Below, one piece after another: positions 48,481-60,400 of a stretch of 64,000 nucleotides of DNA. Each line of letters begins with the position of its first letter. Position 1 is the stretch's first letter. This DNA is from Hyaloscypha bicolor E (lineage: Eukaryota; Ascomycota; Leotiomycetes; Helotiales; Hyaloscyphaceae). The notes beneath the pieces were generated by a model that did not search any database, had not been told where the DNA came from, and saw only the letters and a list, made by a program, of their open reading frames with translations. The position numbers were made by a program, and so were the translations under genes. The DNA is taken from NCBI RefSeq assembly GCF_002865645.1, contig NW_020194638.1, forward strand, positions 1,912,470 through 1,976,469, in the 5' to 3' direction.

Positions 48481-50170
48481 CTCGTAATTAGGGCACTTTC
48501 TTAATACTAATTATATTCTAAAAGAATTCAAACTTATCCTAAATAAGTAGTTTTATTAATTCGTTAGTAAATTAAAAATCTATAGAAATATATTTAAGCT
48601 TTATTTAGTATATAGTAATTACCTTATATACCTACTTATTCTAAATATTAATATACTTTATTCGAATATAGAATTAGTTATTCTTAGTAAGAATAATAGC
48701 TTCTTAGTTATTATAGTATATAACTACTATAATTTGTTCTTATTAGAAAGCTTAACTAAGAAACCTATTTAACTAGACTATTTTCTTTATAGCTTGAGTC
48801 TCTATTATAATTTCTAATTTATAAAATAAGAAAGCTATAATAGCTTATTATTTTAAAGACTAACTAATAATTCTATTACTAATATAAAAGACAAAGCTAC
48901 TAGTAAATTAACGAGTATTTTTATTACTAGCCTAATTCATATTCGAATATCTAACTAAGTTCTTAAGATTTCTATAATATATAAGTTAATATATAAATAT
49001 ACTAGCCAGATATTATAGAATTCTCTTTATTACTATAATATATTCTATTATTAGGTTAGAGGCAAAATAACTAATTATAAATATAATAAAGGCAATATTT
49101 AGATAGAATTCAAATATAATATATATAAATAAACTAATTAGCTTCTAGTATTTTTTAATTTCAAATAAAGAGATCTAATAATTTTTTAGAATAGGAATAA
49201 AATTACTTCTATTTATATCTATTAAAATAACTACCGGCTTTGTGTTTTTTATATTAAAATCCCGAAGTATTTTTAAGATATAAAACTATTATTTGAGACA
49301 AAGTATATAATTTAATTAATTATAAGTAATAGTTATACTAAGATAGTAATTAATAGTACCGAGATTACTTATCTGAAATTATTTATTAAGAGCTTTCTTA
49401 AAAGTATTAATTTCTTTTTATTTATAGCTAGTAATTAATAAATTATTAATATAAATAATAATTATTATATTTTTCTTATAAAAGATACTAGTATTAGTAT
49501 CTAATAATTAAAAGCCGAGTTATTAAAGAAATTCCGAAAGAATATTATACTAGATATATAGGACTTACTTTAATTTATAAAATATATAATTAAGCTTATA
49601 TATCTTTATTATACTATTATTAAAGCTAGTTAATTATTTTATATAAACCATTTCTTTTACTTTTCTATAAAGAAAGGCTATTTTAATATCTATTTAGTTA
49701 ATTTCCTAGTCTAAAGCTACTATAATAATAAAGATTAGTTTATAGCTTATTAGCTTAATTATTATAGTAAATGTTTTATTAAAGTTTACTTTTTCTCTTT
49801 ACTAGTTTCTTTAAATTACTTACTAAGCTTTATACTAGATAATATTTCTATTAGAGCTATATTTATATTTATAGACTTATTTCCCGGGTAAAACCCGCTA
49901 ATTTATTAGTTTCTTAACTAATATTCAAGTCTTATTTTCTTATAGTAATAAAAACTCTTCTTATATTATACTTATTTATTTATTAGAGTCCGGATTATTT
50001 ATAGTTTCTTTAAAATATTAAGGCTTAAATAGTTCGAGAAAGTTTATTTTAGAGAAAAAGATCTTAGCTATAAGATATAGAAAATAGTTAAGTTTTATAT
50101 TATTACGGATCTTAGAGCTAATATCTTAAGTTATTAAAAGTACTATAAGAGAAATAGGGTTTAGTAAGTC
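48480..50170 (-). pseudogene. Copia element 2 RT and RNase H, RIP-dead
   Basis: On - the frame reads, from about 50060 down, FLELFKPQYFKETINNPDS, NKTQILVKKLINQ, RVLPGK then VYKYKY (49890), REKVNFNKTFTIIIKLIS, ALDQEINQIDIKIAFLYRKV (about 49710) and IYINNLLIT (about 49430-49450). These are the successive Copia RT blocks; the catalytic YVDD has become YINN. RNase H follows, ending with NNQEAIILT, IKYINIQNK and LKYISIDFQFTNELIKLLIQ (about 48550-48720). Only RIP-type changes are needed to reach the expected motifs. It is a different Copia lineage from the one at 1-6.7 kb, which has the QTDD-type block. Confidence 0.8.
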
Positions 50171-50574
50171 GGGATTCGAGTAATTAAGATTCGGGCATTT
50201 ATTAATTAGGCCTAGAATATATAATATTAATACTCGAGATAATTTATCTAATAATAATTTTATAGGAATCTTTATTAAGAGTATAATTAAAGAAATAATA
50301 ATAGATATAAAGTTCTTATATCGGATTTTTAAAAGAAATATCTTAATAATAAGTTAAGACTATAATATTATTTCCTGAAACGGTTTTAGAATAATAGTTA
50401 GCTACTTATCTAGTATTAGTAATTAGATCTTATATAATAATAGCTAAGAAAAAGTATAAGTATTACTATTATTATTAGTAACTTTAATAAGCCAGACTTA
50501 TTTATTTAGGGCTTTTAGTATAATAAATATAGAGTATTTTTAAGATATTAGAAGCTATAAGAGCTTTTTTTTTT
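50171..50574 (-). pseudogene. Upstream remnant of Copia 2 pol
   Basis: RIPped sequence continues the - strand Copia frame toward the integrase/RT linker (Ser/Asn/Leu-rich), but the integrase core itself is absent. The element is cut at a T-run (50563-50573), beyond which composition changes at once. Confidence 0.4.
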
Positions 50575-52420
50575 TGATATTGCTTTTCGAGTCAAAATTC
50601 CTTTGTATATCGGATATCCTGAAGATTCGTTTTGTTGCGAAATATCCCAAGTCTCTGAATACTATAGTGCACCAATAGGGTAGAACGTTAATCGGTTGAT
50701 ATAAATCGGACATAATGATCACATTTATCTGGATACCAAGGAAATGATATCACCTTTTGACTTTATTTCAGTTTAATTCCGGAAATATTCGATTAGGTCT
50801 TGGATCGGGGATTCCTTTTGGAATCCTCATAAATTTTAGTCGAGGATAATAAAGGATATTCCGACTTAGTCGGAAATGAAGGTGAATAATATTCCGATGT
50901 TGGTATCAGTAACAAGTTATAGGGAGGTTATGGGAATTAATTCAGATTTAATTGGGATTAATCTGATCTCAACTCTTCAGGAAGGTTTCTAGATTCATTA
51001 ATTCTTTAGTCATTGAGATTATATCTGAGATAATATCAGATTTATGTCTAGATTCAAGCTCTAATATACCGATTTTACAGTTTAACTTTGCAATATCAGC
51101 TGAAGATAATTCCTGAATATCAGGGATCTCTTGAATCTCTGATATTCTGTTGAAATGAAACGCGAGGGACCTTATCTCTTCATGGAATATGTGTTAGTGA
51201 TATTTGTATCGGATTCCTTCTCTGATGATATAATGTTTGTAGATAAATTCTGGAAATATATATATTATGCGAGGCAAAAATAGATATATATATCTATCTA
51301 GAAGTTTGAGTCTTTCCTACCCTTTATCGGATCCTGAGCAATAAATATCAATGCTTTTGAAGGTAGAGTATGAGGGCCGGGGGGAGTGGATTTATGGTGG
51401 GGATCTCTGGTCAGTGGCTGGTATGCGCTGTCTGGGATATCAGTGGGTCAGGTGGGTGGTAATCTGGCTTGAGTCTTCCGGAATGAGTGTCGGGATTAAT
51501 TTGGAATATCGTGAGTCATATGTTTGTTGCTGCCTGCGGATAGGATAGATCTATAATAGGGTATAATATGGTAGTATGTATATGATGAGATTTTCTAGTT
51601 GGTTGTTGTTGCGACCAAATGGTTGATTTGGGTATGTTTTGAGGTATATGATGCTTATTTCTGTGTCCGTGGCTGTGTGTCAGTTGGTGGTCTCTAAGGT
51701 CGTGTATTTATGTTGATTTTTATTCGGTATAGTTGTCGAGATATGGCCATACTGATCTTTGAGTTTTTCTTTGATTATACCTAGGGTCGAGTAATGTGTG
51801 TATGTTAAGCCTTTGTGGCATTTCAGTTATCGGGTCTGCGATGATTTTCATGTATATTTTTTATCCAGGTGTATGAAGAGGATATAATCTACTTAATCAT
51901 TTTTTGAGGAAACGAAAGGATCCCCAGGTTTAGTTATTAATTCTTTGTTCTTTATATCTCATGTAAAAAAACTCATTCTAATCTTAGAATATGATTTGGT
52001 TTTCTGGGATCGATCTTAGACAATCATCATTATATATAGGCACCCTTTGTCATAGGGTTCTTTTTATGTCGATAGAAAATCCTTGGAGATTTCCGATGAT
52101 CGATGCACCGGAAGAAAGGTATAATTTCGCATCCGGTGCCTATTATATTTTGTAGTGAGTAAATGTATTCGCGATTTTTATCGCAGATTGATTGTTTACG
52201 TTTACACCGTTCTGACTCTTATGTTTCGTGGAGGAAAATATAACGTTCGATATATTCCTCCTTGCTTAATCTGATAAATAGATATTATGTCCCATCGAAC
52301 CTCCGATCACGAAAATTGGATGCTCAAGATGAATGTATGCCTCTAACCATATGGCTTGTGTGATCATAAGAATTTTCTCTGATCATATACATATTCTTTT
52401 ACCGTATACCTGGCTTCGCA
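50575..52420. other. Island of normal composition without RIP signature
   Basis: CA and TG words are frequent here, TAG/CTA islands vanish, and GC content is visibly higher than in the flanks. Several perfect inverted repeats occur: 50859-50875 (TTCCGACT/AGTCGGAA), 51115-51147 (GAATATCAG/CTGATATTC) and 52105-52139 (GCACCGGA/TCCGGTGC). The two longest open frames (65 and 89 codons) have no recognisable features. It is probably single-copy intergenic or subtelomere-like DNA, or an element present once and so never RIPped. Confidence 0.55.
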
Positions 52421-52584
52421 CCTTCACCTTCTTCACCTTTATCCCCATCTTTATCCCCTCTTATCCTCCTTTATCTCCACCTTATCGCCTTTCCTTTATC
52501 CCCTCCTTTATCCCCACCTTTATCCCCACCTCTTTATCCCCTACACCTTTATCCTCTCTCACCCTTATCCCCTATCCCCTCCTT
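52421..52584. repeat. Pyrimidine-rich minisatellite, CCTTTATC-type
   Basis: The + strand is nearly all C/T with regularly spaced A, in units such as CTTTATCCCCAC. The 89-codon open frame across it (52333-52602) is low-complexity Pro/Ser/Ile and is best explained by the repeat. Confidence 0.7.
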
Positions 52585-52757
52585 AGCGCTAAATGTGAGT
52601 AAAAGAAATAAAGGAATTGATAAATGACAAGATCCCCATTGCAGGGGTGGTAAATAATGTGGATATAACCTTTAACCCGGACATATATTTGGGTGCTCTG
52701 TGTGCGATCGATCGATCGGCACGATGTATCAAGATCTGATTTTTTCGTGCAATTTCC
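52585..52757. other. Unique sequence up to the LINE E tail
   Basis: Non-RIPped sequence with a GATC run near 52708-52720 (CGATCGATCGATCGG). No gene seen. Confidence 0.4.
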
Positions 52758-52772
52758 TTTTTTTTTTTTTTT

Positions 52773-52872
52773 NNNNNNNNNNNNNNNNNNNNNNNNNNNN
52801 NNNNNNNNNNNNNNNNNNNNNNNNNNNNNNNNNNNNNNNNNNNNNNNNNNNNNNNNNNNNNNNNNNNNNNNN
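52773..52872. other. Assembly gap, exactly 100 N
   Basis: A round 100-base N run is conventionally a gap of unknown size. It lies between a poly-T and an internal RT segment of the same LINE, as expected when a repeat could not be assembled. Confidence 0.95.
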
Positions 52873-52884
52873 AGAGGAAAAGAG

Positions 52885-54744
52885 AAACAATCATGATCGG
52901 TAATAGCCTATTCTTGGATACGAATTAAAGGCACCTCTTAAGGTATCTAGGAAAGAGAGTACGTAGTTTTCAGCTTATAGGACTTATTAGTCCTCTACTT
53001 CATTCTATAGTAATAAAGCAGTATTAATAGCTGACTTATATAGCCTACCTCCCATTTGGGAGGGGTATAATAGGTTACTAGTCTCGGCTAAATAACTAAG
53101 TCTCTTAGCTAATATTCTCTCAGAAACCTTCCCTAAGCAATTAAGTAAGGAAATAACTCAATATGCTTTAGATAGGGAATAGTTTGGTTTTCCTGATTTC
53201 TTTAGAATAAAGCTAGTAGCTTGTTTCCAGACTTTAGGGTAGTACCCCTTATTAATAAATAAGGAATATAGCCTATAAAAAATGTCTGGAGCAGCTCTAT
53301 AAGCGTGGACTATAATCTCTTGAGTAACTAAGTCTGGTCCTGGGGTTTTCCCCTTTATCTTAGAAGTGCATGCTTATTCTAGCTCTATTCTGGATAGAAT
53401 AGGCCAGTTCCACTTTAAACTAGGCCTATAGTTTATTAGGCTAATAGGCTCAGTATTAGGGGGTAGTGGGAAAAGCTCGGCTCTAAAGATATTACACTTC
53501 TCTTGGAAAGTCGACTTTAAATCGCTATTACTACTATTACCACTATTACCGCTATTTCCACTATTACTACTTAAGATACTAGGGATCGGTTCATATAAGG
53601 TATCTTTAGTATACTTTATAGCTTTAAAGATTGACTGGGAGTCTTTATTCTCTAAGAACTTATTCCAATACGCTAGCTTAGCGCCTTTAATAGTAATAAA
53701 GTAGGTATTCTTTATATTTTGGAGTTCTTGTTTATAGAAAGTATACCCTGAGGCTTTAGACTTATGGCTATAGTATAGCATTGATTTATGTAAAGTCTTT
53801 AAGTCCTCATTCCACCAGGGTTTAGAATATGGACTAATAGTAGATTTTGGAATACTATTACTAGCCGTATCTACTATTCTATTAGTAAAGTCTTTAGCTA
53901 ATAGATCTAGTTCATGGTTTCCAGGTATACTAGTAAGTAGAAAGGGCATATTATCAAGGCTACTAATAAGGTAGCTTATAAATTTAGCCCAGTCCGCTTT
54001 CCTAGTATTAAATCTGACTGGATTAGAACTAGAGCTATAAGTCGACTTACTAATAGTAAATAGTACCCCAAAGTAATTAGAACCTAAGTCTGGTAGCACT
54101 TGCTAGTCTTTAATCTTAGTTATTATTCCACTAGTAGCAAAACTTAAGTCTAATATAGAAGGAGTAGATATATTAGGCCTATAGAAGGTACCTTCCCCTA
54201 TTTTATTTAATAGCCTTAGAGAATGGCTCTCTATATAGCTAATTAAATAGATTACATAACTGCTTTGAGGCCTTAGGGAATCCCACCAAGGATAATGTAT
54301 ATTAAAATCGCCTAGTAATAAAGAGCTATTAAAGAGAGTAGTAAGTAAAATATCCTCTCTTAATATAGTCAATATACTATTAGGGTCTTCTGGGTAAATT
54401 GCATTATAGAAATTAATTAGCTGCATTTTTAGTATACCTAGACTTAAGTCTATAATTAGGCAATCTGGATTACTTGGTGAGTTTTGAGCTAGGCTAGCCT
54501 GTAATTCACGGGCTATGTAAATTAAGGTTCTAGGTCTCAAGGTACCGTAATTCGGGAGTATTTAATAATAGCTCGAGTATATAATAGAATAATATTTCCG
54601 ATTATTACTATCCCTTACTATTACTTATAGTTCCTGGATTACTAGGACTTTAATATCCAATTCTATAGCTATTTGCAAGACGTTTTCAGTAGTAGTTCCA
54701 TTACGATTTATATTAAATTGTAGTACTTTGATATAGTTACTTAT
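52885..54744 (-). pseudogene. LINE E ORF2, N-terminal half (APE endonuclease, RT start)
   Basis: The start codon is ATA at 54744-54742 (ATG in copies B and C). Open stretches 54103-54540 and 53374-54099 lie in one frame, split by a Trp-to-TAG codon. Endonuclease motifs: LINFYNAIYPED, LLGDFNIHYPWWDSLRP (catalytic Asp, Asn and the W block intact), TPSILDLSFATS and GSNYFGV (expected SDHFGV). An Asn/Ser/Gly repeat insert (SNSGNSGNSGNSSNS) precedes RT. Near the gap the RT frame has several one-base indels relative to copies D and F, suggesting poor consensus there rather than biology. The rest of RT and RNase H would be in the gap. Confidence 0.85.
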
Positions 54745-56350
54745 TAATAGTAATAGTAGGAATTATAGTAGCTTTAATAGCTAAGTACACTTCACATAGC
54801 TTGGAATTAGCTGAATGTGTAGTACTTAAGTAATTAGAGCATTTGGTAATCACGTAGGGGCACTTTTTACCCTTCTTTTTACAGATAGAGCAAAAATGGT
54901 TCTCAGTCACATGACTTTCCCCATATAGTAAACACTTAGGTTCTCTTTTGCAAATAGAATCTAAGTACCCGTACCCTGCGCACCTAGTGCACTGTGCAGT
55001 ACTAGAGATAGTATGATATTTTACTACCTTAGCAGAGATTCCGGCTATAAGGAGTCTATTTTTAATAGCTCTATTAGCTTGGATCTCGGTAGGGAATGCC
55101 ACTACTACTGAACCGGCTCGCTAGAGGCCTGAGTCTCTCTTTTCCTTAGAAGTGGCCTAATAAGGCTGGCTAATAGGCTCTAGTCCTTTATTAAAGGTCT
55201 TGATTTCTTCTAGGACTAAGTTCATTCCTTCGGGTATATCGAACTCACGAATAGGTATACCGTAGATAATAACTTTATATCATGGTTCCCCTTTTTGTAT
55301 ACTTTTAATTAAGGGAAGCACTCCCTTTATAATCTCAATATTTTGAACCAGAAAGTCAGAGTTGAACTCAGGGGTAGTATTTACTATAATATTACCCTTT
55401 GAGGAAAGAGAGACCATAGAGATTACTAGTCCCTTGATTCCCTTAGAGCGGAAAGTAGTATTGAGCGAATTGCGGGTAGAAATAGCTAAAAAGGAAGTAG
55501 CCTGCTCTATATAAGCTAGTAGGAAGGTGCATTTCCTAGAGAGGGCTGTGTTTTTAGCATCACGTGTGCTATATAAGCTAGTGTTACGAGCACTAGTCGT
55601 ATTAGTGCCACGAGCACTACCGCTACTAGTAAGTGTACTAGTGCCATTTCCTCCCTGATTTTTGGACTTAGTATGTGATACTAAAGTCTAGTCCTTTGCT
55701 GAGTTTGTAGGTTCTTGACTAGCCACACTAGCCCAAGTAGGCTTAGCTTGTATAGCTTGTATAGGCTTCGTGGGGGTAGTTTTTGCTTGTGTTCTTGCTT
55801 GAATTTCGATCCGTTTAGTGGCATTTTCGAGGTTCGCTACTTGAGAGGCTAGTAAAGTACTAGTATGGCGGATACGGCCGAATTCTGTGTATTCCCTGAA
55901 GATTTCTACTAGATCTAGTAGTCGAGATTGCTGGTCATGTGACGTAGTAATACTAATAGCTTTGACTATTAAGCTTCGGGCTTCGCGGATCAGTAGTTTA
56001 GCTTTGTTCGAAGCTTGGTTCTGATATTGGTAGTAGTTTCCGTGGTTTTGGTATTCCTTATCAATATCGCTATCAATATCGCTCGAGCTAGGGCCACGCT
56101 TTAGCCCGTTTAGTGTACGGCTCTGGCGATTCGCACTAGCCTGATTAAGCTGAGAAAAAGGGGCTGCGAGTTCGTCTGAGGATATGGGGTTCGTAGTTAA
56201 ATCGAAGGCGAACTGGGAACCCGGGGGGAATCGAGGTAATGGGGGGCTAGTGGGTAGCTCTAGCTCCGAGCTAGGGCTCTCAGGGAGCTCTCCGAGGTCC
56301 TGGGGGTCGATATTAGGGGGGCTGGAGCCCGGGGGATCCGGGGGGGCCAT
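54737..56350 (-). pseudogene. LINE E ORF1 (zinc-knuckle protein), nearly intact
   Basis: ATG at 56350; stop 54739-54737; 1,614 bp, exactly 538 codons. The first 220 codons are open: a Pro/Ser-rich N terminus, then a KRGPSSSDIDSDIDKEYQ segment and a Leu/Ile-rich helix with heptad spacing. A few stops follow. The C-terminal 121 codons (54737-55102) are open and carry the knuckles. In that piece Cys38/Cys41/Tyr46/Cys51 forms a first CCHC with His now Tyr. Cys57/Tyr60/His64/Cys71 is the second and Cys88/Tyr91/His96/Cys103 the third, each with one Cys now Tyr. Function inferred: LINE RNA binding. Confidence 0.85.
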
Positions 56351-56482
56351 TTAGCCGGCTCTAGTTCTACTTATAGTAGGTTCTAGAGCTTGGGGCTAAG
56401 TGGATTAGGTATACTGAGTGAGTTCTATAGGTAGGTGAAGTGTGTATCTGAAAGTAAGGGGGGTAAAAAAACCGAAAAAAAA
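56351..56482 (-). promoter_or_regulatory. LINE E 5'UTR
   Basis: It is homologous to the B leader but of the D/E subtype (CCTATAGAACTCAC instead of CCTTCAGAACTCAC on the element strand). It keeps CA words. Promoter role inferred from position. Confidence 0.5.
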
Positions 56483-57391
56483 TTGAATATGTATAAGAGC
56501 TTTAAAGATTTAGGATATAATAGTATATTAGAGTATATACTAGAGTTAAACTTAAGAAACTTCTCCTAAACTAATAATAGATATTTCTTAATAATATAAA
56601 TACTATAAGCTTTATATATATAATTATTATTTATAAGTATCTAATAAATATAATTCTCTTTATATATATAATTATTATTTATAAGTATCTAATAAATATA
56701 ATTCTCTTTATAGCTAATTAGTTATTTCTTTATTACTTATTCTTTTTATGGCTTCTTTTTATTTAGTTTACTATTTATAAACCAGATAGGAAATCTAATA
56801 ATCCGGAGATAATTAATAAAAGGCTTATAAAGATTCTTTATTTTAAATAATATAGACTTAAGTATATTATAAGGCTATTTTATATAAAAATAAATTATAG
56901 TTTAAAGTAATTTAGGCTATTATTTATTATTGAATTTAGAGCTTTTTATAAGAATTTTAATAATTATCTAAAGTATTTATCTAATTCTTTTTATAGTTTT
57001 ATTTATCTCAGGGTTATATAATACTAATAATTTAAAAAATATTCTAGTTTTAGTAAAATAAAGTTAAAATACTTACGAGATATATTCTTTTTTAATATAA
57101 GACTTAGAAAAGCTTAAATTTTACTAATATTTCTAATTAAGACTTTATAATATAGTACTTGACTTCTTTAGTCTTATTATAATAGAAATAGATAAAGTAC
57201 TTTAAGCTATTATATACTATATATAATAAACTAATTATATTTATATAAATAAGTTCATTTAGGTAATATCTAGAAATAATATATTTTTTATAAAAAGCTT
57301 TTATTATTTAACTTTTAAGATAGGCTTTATATATATAGAGTAATAGAGATACTTATAAATTAATATCTTAAACTATATTCTTAAGCTTATT
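56483..57391. other. RIPped spacer between LINEs E and F
   Basis: AT-rich, with TAG-type islands and partial protein-like continuity on + (about 56720-57100), but no motif. It ends with the F target site. Confidence 0.4.
56611..56706. repeat. Tandem duplication, 2 x 48 bp
   Basis: Both units begin TTTATATATATAATTATTAT and are identical through the next CTC. Confidence 0.9.
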
Positions 57392-57404
57392 AATATTATC
57401 TTTT
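57392..57404. repeat. Target-site duplication of LINE F, left copy
   Basis: AATATTATCTTTT (13 bp) is identical to 61541-61553. Confidence 0.9.
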
Positions 57405-57405
57405 T

Positions 57406-60400
57406 ATTAAAGTCCTAGTAATCCAGGAACCATAAGTAATAGTAAGAAATAGTAATAATCGGAAATATCATTTCATTATATACTCGAGCTATTATTAAAT
57501 ACTCCCGAATTATGGTACCTTGAGACCTAGAACCTTAATTTACGTAGCCCGTGAATTACAGGCTAGCCTAGCTCAAAACTCACCAAGTGATCCAGATTGC
57601 CTAATTATAGACTTAAGTCTAGGTGTACTAAAAATGCAGCTAATTAATTTCTATAATACAATTCACCCAGAAGATCCTAATAGTATATTAACTATATTAA
57701 GAGAGGATATTTTACCTACTACTCTCTTTAATAGCTCTTTATTACTAGGCGATTTTAATACACATTATCCTTAGTAGGATCCCCTAAGGCCTCAAAGCAG
57801 TTATGTAATCCATTTAATTAGCTATATAGAGAGCTATTCTCTAAGGCTATTAAATAAATCAGGGGAAGATACCTTCTATAGATCTAATATGTCCACTCCT
57901 TCCGTATTAGACTTAAGTTTTGCTACTAGTGGAATAGTAACTAAGATTAAAGACTGGCAAGTGCTACCAGACTTAGGTTCTAATTACTTTAGGGTACTAT
58001 TTACTATTAGTAAGTCGACTTATAGCTCTAGTTCTAATCCAGTCAGATTTAATACTAGGAAAGCGGACTGGGCTAAATTTACAAGCTACCTTATTAGTAG
58101 CCTTAATAATATGCCCTTTCCACTTACTAGTATACCTGGAAACCATAAACTAGACCTATTAGCTAAAGACTTTACTAATAGAATAGTGGATGCGGCTAGT
58201 AATAGTATTCCAAAATCTACTATTAGTCCATATTCTAAACCCTAGTAAAATGAGGACTTAAAGACTTTACATAAATTAATGCTATACTATAGTCATAAGT
58301 CTAAAGCCTCAGGGTATACTTTCTATAAACAAGAACTCCAAAATACAAAGAATACCTACTTTATTACTATTAAAGGCACTAAGCTAGTATATTGGAATAA
58401 GTTCTTAGAGAATAAAGACTCCCAGTCGATTTTTAAAGCTATAAAATATACTAAAGATACCTTATATGAACCGATCCCTAGTATCTTAAGTAGTAATAGT
58501 AGAAATAGTAGTAATAGTAGTAATAGCGATTTAAAGTCGACTTTCCAAGAGAAGTATAATATCTTTAGAGCTAAGCTTTTCCTACTACCCCCTAATACTG
58601 AGCCTATTAGCCTAATAAACTATAGGCCTAGTTTAAAGTAGAACTGGCCTATTCTATCCAAAATAGAGCTAGAACAAGCATATACCTCTAAGATAAAGGA
58701 AAAAACCCCAGGACCAGACTTAGTTACTCAAGAGATTATAGTCCACACTTATAGAACTACTCCAGACATTTTTTATAGGCTATATTCCTTATTTATTAAT
58801 AAGGGGTACTACCCTAAAGTCTGGAAACAAGCTACTAGCTTTATTCTAAAGAAATCAGGAAAACCAAACTATTTCCTACCTAAAGTATATCGAGTTATTT
58901 CCTTACTTAATTACTTAGGGAAGGTTTCTGAGAGAATATTAGCTAAGAGACTTAGTTATTTAGCCGAGACTAGTAACCTATTATACCCCTCCCAAATAGG
59001 AGGTAGGCTATATAAGTCAGCTATTAATACTGCTTTATTACTATAGAATGAAGTAGAGACTAATAAGTCCTATAAGCTGAAAACTACTACTCTCTTCCTA
59101 GATATTAAAGGTGCCTTCGATCACGTGTCCAAGAATAGGCTATTATAGATCATGATTAGTTTATTACTACCCACTAGCCTTATTCTCTGGGTATCGTCGT
59201 TCCTAGATAACCGAGTATTAAGACTAGCTTTTAATAATAGCATAGAAGTATTTAAGTCTATACTTACTAGCATTCCACAAGGTAGTCCTATATCACCTAT
59301 ACTATTCCTAATCTATATCAGAGATCTATTTAGATTAGCAAATATTAGTTTTAAGTCCTATTTAGACGATATAACCCTTACTACTGCTTCTAATAGCCTT
59401 AAAAAGAATATTAAGACTTTAGAGCGGGAAGTAAAGGATATAGTCAATCTAGGGAATAAAAATACTATTAGCTTCAATATAGATAAGACTGAGCTCATTT
59501 ACTTCGATAATTCCAAGAACAAACCTAGCTTAAAACTACCTAATGGGGAACTAGTTTCCCCTAGTAAAGTAGTTAAGTGAATAGGAATGTATTTCGACGA
59601 GAATCTCAGATTTAAGGAACATATAGCTTATAGGACTTCTAAAGCAAAACAAGCCTTTTATAGGATTCAGAGACTTACGAATATATCACGTGGTTTATCC
59701 CCATTTGTAATTAGATAGCTATATTTAGCCTGTATTACTAGTATAATAGACTATAGTTCCTTACTATAGTAGAAGACCGAAAATAAAGCTCAAATTAGGC
59801 CTTTATAAGCTATTTAGAACCTAGCTTTAAGGAAAACTTTAGGAGTATTTAAAACGGCTCCTATTATTCCTATAGAGGTCGAATCAGCTTTACTTCTACC
59901 TATTATAAGGCTAAACCATAGTCGTCGCTGATATGCCCTCCGTATCCTTAAATTAAGTCTAAATTATCCTATTAGACTAGAGTTTGAGAAGTCCTTCCAA
60001 AGATCTAAGTAATTAGAATTAGTAGACTCTGATATAGACTCTATTTATAGTCTAAATACAGATCTAGTTCGAGATTATATGGCTAAAATGTCCCAAATTG
60101 AAATTATAGTCAATTCTATTAAGGAACTTATAGTCCCTAAGAACTTAGAGACTATAAGACACTTTTACTTTGCTTCCTGGAACAGAGAAGTACCATATAA
60201 AATCACTATATTAAGATAGCCTAAGGAAGAGACTGCTATATTATATAATCTCTATTTAAAGACTTTATATAATAATAGCTCTATATTATCTATATATATA
60301 GATGGATCTCAAACTCAAAAAGGAATCGGAATAGGCCTAGGACTCGTAGTCTATAGTCACGAAACTCCCTATATACCGGTTATAGCTAAATATAGAGAAA

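Larger units (their letters stand above)
52758..56482 (-). mobile_element. LINE copy E, best preserved, interrupted by assembly gap
   Basis: The T-run before the gap (52758-52772, preceded by TTTCC as in other LINE tails) is probably the poly-A tail. After the gap, LINE sequence resumes in the middle of RT (about 52885) and runs to the 5' end near 56482. If so, roughly the last 2.4 kb of the element is missing within the 100 N. E retains far more CA/TG and the longest open stretches (241, 220, 145 and 121 codons). No target duplication was verified. Confidence 0.8.

Noticed and set aside
1..50574. Mitochondrial origin for the AT-rich DNA
   Set aside because: It contains nuclear LTR and LINE retrotransposons, and the AT bias comes from CA-to-TA loss in repeats rather than uniform composition; no mitochondrial gene or tRNA is visible.
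51351..51548. 65-codon open frame in the non-RIPped island
   Set aside because: Trp/Gly-rich, no motif, no sign of introns or neighbouring exons; length expected by chance in this composition.
52421..52584. Telomeric repeat array
   Set aside because: Units are CTTTATCCCC-like and irregular, not TTAGGG/CCCTAA; the sequence continues with LINEs on the far side.
52333..52602. 89-codon Pro/Ser/Ile-rich frame
   Set aside because: It is explained by the pyrimidine minisatellite.
52589..52903. Open frames running through the N gap
   Set aside because: They consist largely of unknown residues created by the gap.
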